From Cryptomeria japonica (taxonomy: Eukaryota; Streptophyta; Pinopsida; Cupressales; Cupressaceae), in contig NC_081413.1 of assembly GCF_030272615.1 (NCBI RefSeq), positions 550,744,136-550,808,135 of the forward strand: a DNA stretch of 64,000 nucleotides, in the 5' to 3' direction. Below are positions 62,475-64,000 of this stretch, piece after piece (position 1 is the first letter of the stretch; each line of letters begins with the position of its first letter). Position numbers and translations under genes: made by a program. The notes beneath the pieces are model-generated. The model was not told the origin of the DNA, searched no databases, and worked only from the letters and a program-made list of their open reading frames with translations.

Positions 62475-63446
62475 TTTGTTATAGATTTACCTAAAATTGT
62501 TAAGCCTACTAGTCTAGTATGTAAGGAATGTCAAATGGGAAAACAAACAAGAATTTCTTTCAAGAGTAAGCAGCATATGTCTAATGGATTGCTAGATATT
62601 ATGCATACTAACCTATGTGGACCTACCAACATTAGAAGTGTGCAGGGTGATAGATATTTTATGTTACCGATTTATGATTATTCCAGAATGATGTGGGTTG
62701 TCTTTTTAAAGTAGAAATCAGAAGAATTAGATAAATTCAAGGTATTCAAAGCAAAGGTTGAGACTGAGATAGGATTGAAGGTGAAATGTCTAAGTTCTAA
62801 TAGAGGAGGAGAATTTTGTTATGGTGAGTTTGATTCATTATGTGAGAAGCATGGAATTAGAAGACAATTATCTGCTCCTATAACCCCACAATAGAATGGA
62901 GTTATTGAAAGGATTAAAAAAACTATCTTGAATGTTACAAGGACTATGTTGATTGAAGGGAATGTTCCGAAGATCTATTGCAGAGAAGTTGTTATCACTG
63001 TTGTTTACACATTCAACCAAGTGCATATAAAAGGTGATACCGGTAAGACTCCTTATGAGCTATGGTTTGGTCATGTTCCTACTATGAGATATTTTAGAAT
63101 TTTTGGAAGCAAGTGTTATATCAAGGGAGATGGCAATATAGGAAAGTTTGATGCAAGAAGCGATGAAGGAATTTTATTGGGATATTCAACAAAGAGAAAA
63201 GCCTACCGGTGCTATAATAAAATACTGAGAAAGATAGTGGAAAGTGCAAATGTGAAGGTTGATGAGAACCGTGGAAAAGAAATTAGAGCATGCGGATATG
63301 ATGATGATCAGGATGTTGTCATAAAGAAAATTCAGACAGAAGAATTGAAGCAGAATGATCCGGTAGAGACAGTTAATTCAGATATTGAGTTGTTTCTGGT
63401 GAAGAGGTGCAGGAACCTGAAAATCATAATAATCAAAAGACTTTGA
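62475..63446 (+). pseudogene. Copia integrase, both catalytic Asp codons mutated
   Basis: CKECQMGKQTRISFKS supplies the zinc-site Cys pair. The first catalytic Asp is Asn (HTNLCGPTN, codon 62610-62612) and the second is also Asn (SSNRGGEFC, codon 62799-62801). Glu is kept in GVIERIKKTI (62907-62909). TAG stops lie at 62713-62715 and 62893-62895. The later part reads KTPYELWFGHVPTMRYFRIF, SKCYIKGDGNIGKFDARSDE and GILLGYSTKRKAYRCYN, then a frame change near 63410. Confidence 0.92.
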
Positions 63447-64000
63447 GGTATGTAAGATTGAATATCTCTGAAAATCAGATCATTGGTGATAAAAACAAAG
63501 GCGTGATGACTAGAAGAAGGCTAGCTACTGAAGAGGTATGTTTGATTTCTAAAATTGGACCTAAAGATGTTGTTGAGGCTTGCAAAGATGAAACTTGGAT
63601 AAAAGCTATGGAAGAAGAATTGAATCAGATTGAAATGAATAACACATGGGAACTTGTGCCTAGACCTAAATACAAGAATGCGATTGCTACTAAATTGGTA
63701 TTCAGGAATAAATTGAATGAAGTCAGTTAAGTTGTTAGAAATAAAGCAAGATTGGTATGCAAAGGATATTCATAGAAAGAAGGAATTGATTATGAGGAGA
63801 CTTCTGCTCCGGTAGCCAGACTTGAAGTTGTTAGACTATTGCTTGCATATGCTACCTATAAGGATTTCAAGGTATATCGGATGGATGTCAAGTCAGCCTT
63901 TCTGAATGGTGATCTTGAGGAATAAATCTACATTGAGCAACCTGATGGATTTTCATTATCAGATGATCGAGACATGGTATGCAAACTTAATAAAACTCTT
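63407..64000 (+). pseudogene. Copia reverse transcriptase, N-terminal part
   Basis: The frame reads DETWIKAMEEELNQIEMNNT, WELVPRPK, then stops at 63728-63730, after KARLVCKGYS, and within FLNGDLEE-stop-IYIEQPDGF. DYEETSAPVARLEVVRLLLA and YRMDVKSAFLNGDLEE identify the RT. The YVDD box lies beyond the window. Confidence 0.9.

Larger units (their letters stand above)
59518..64000 (+). mobile_element. Ty1-copia element, inactive, cut by the right window edge
   Basis: LTR at 59518-60844, PBS, gag, protease, integrase and the start of RT follow in order on the plus strand. Catalytic residues in protease and integrase are mutated and stops are frequent (for example 62472-62474, 62713-62715, 62893-62895). 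The RT continues past 64000. Confidence 0.93.

Overview
The window is plant nuclear DNA from a repeat-rich genome. One conserved host gene is visible: a PSK SIMULATOR 1-like (PSI1-like, DUF3475/DUF668 family) gene on the minus strand. Its first five coding exons (46451-46200, 26521-26196, 22429-22337, 22206-22116, 13790-13697) join in phase across GT/AG boundaries, and the rest lies beyond the left edge. Intron 1 is about 19.7 kb, intron 4 about 8.3 kb and intron 5 more than 13.7 kb. Very long, transposon-filled introns in a conserved gene suggest a gymnosperm, perhaps a conifer; this is inference from gene architecture and no species marker was seen.

Layout. 1-4785 is a decayed plus-strand L1-type LINE (LINE-A). 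4779-5150 is an unrecognised 123-codon minus-strand ORF. 5345-11.6 kb is a better preserved minus-strand LINE (LINE-B), followed by a 111-bp tandem repeat. Two tRNA-derived SINEs with clear target-site duplications lie at 12.5-12.9 kb. From 13.7 to 46.5 kb runs the PSI1-like gene. Its introns hold a 246-bp duplication (15.9-16.5 kb), a 163-bp Mutator-type MITE (17.7 kb), a tRNA-like SINE candidate (23.5 kb), a duplicated tetranucleotide block (24.3-25.0 kb), a hAT-like element with a GC-rich core (27.7-28.7 kb), an unclassified block of broken ORFs (31.1-33.2 kb), a complete but dead Ty1-copia element (34487-39855), a solo LTR (40564-41606) and the 3' part of another Ty1-copia element (41.9-44.3 kb). 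Upstream of the gene come a minus-strand Ty3-gypsy element of Tat/Ogre type without a recognisable reverse transcriptase (47429-56553), a decayed coiled-coil ORF of unknown kind (58191-59517), and a Ty1-copia element that runs off the right edge (59518-64000).

How it fits together. The PSI1-like exons are intact and correctly phased, so the gene is probably functional. Nearly everything else is mobile DNA in different stages of decay. Most in-frame stops read as former Gln (CAG/CAA), Trp (TGG) or Arg (CGA) codons, and several catalytic residues are lost through G-to-A or C-to-T changes. That is the pattern expected of long-silenced, methylated repeats. No element here looks fully autonomous; LINE-B is closest. 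The least explained items are the coiled-coil ORF at 58.2-59.5 kb, the ORF block at 31-33 kb, the 22-bp palindromic array in the gypsy leader, and the 123-codon ORF at 4.8-5.15 kb.
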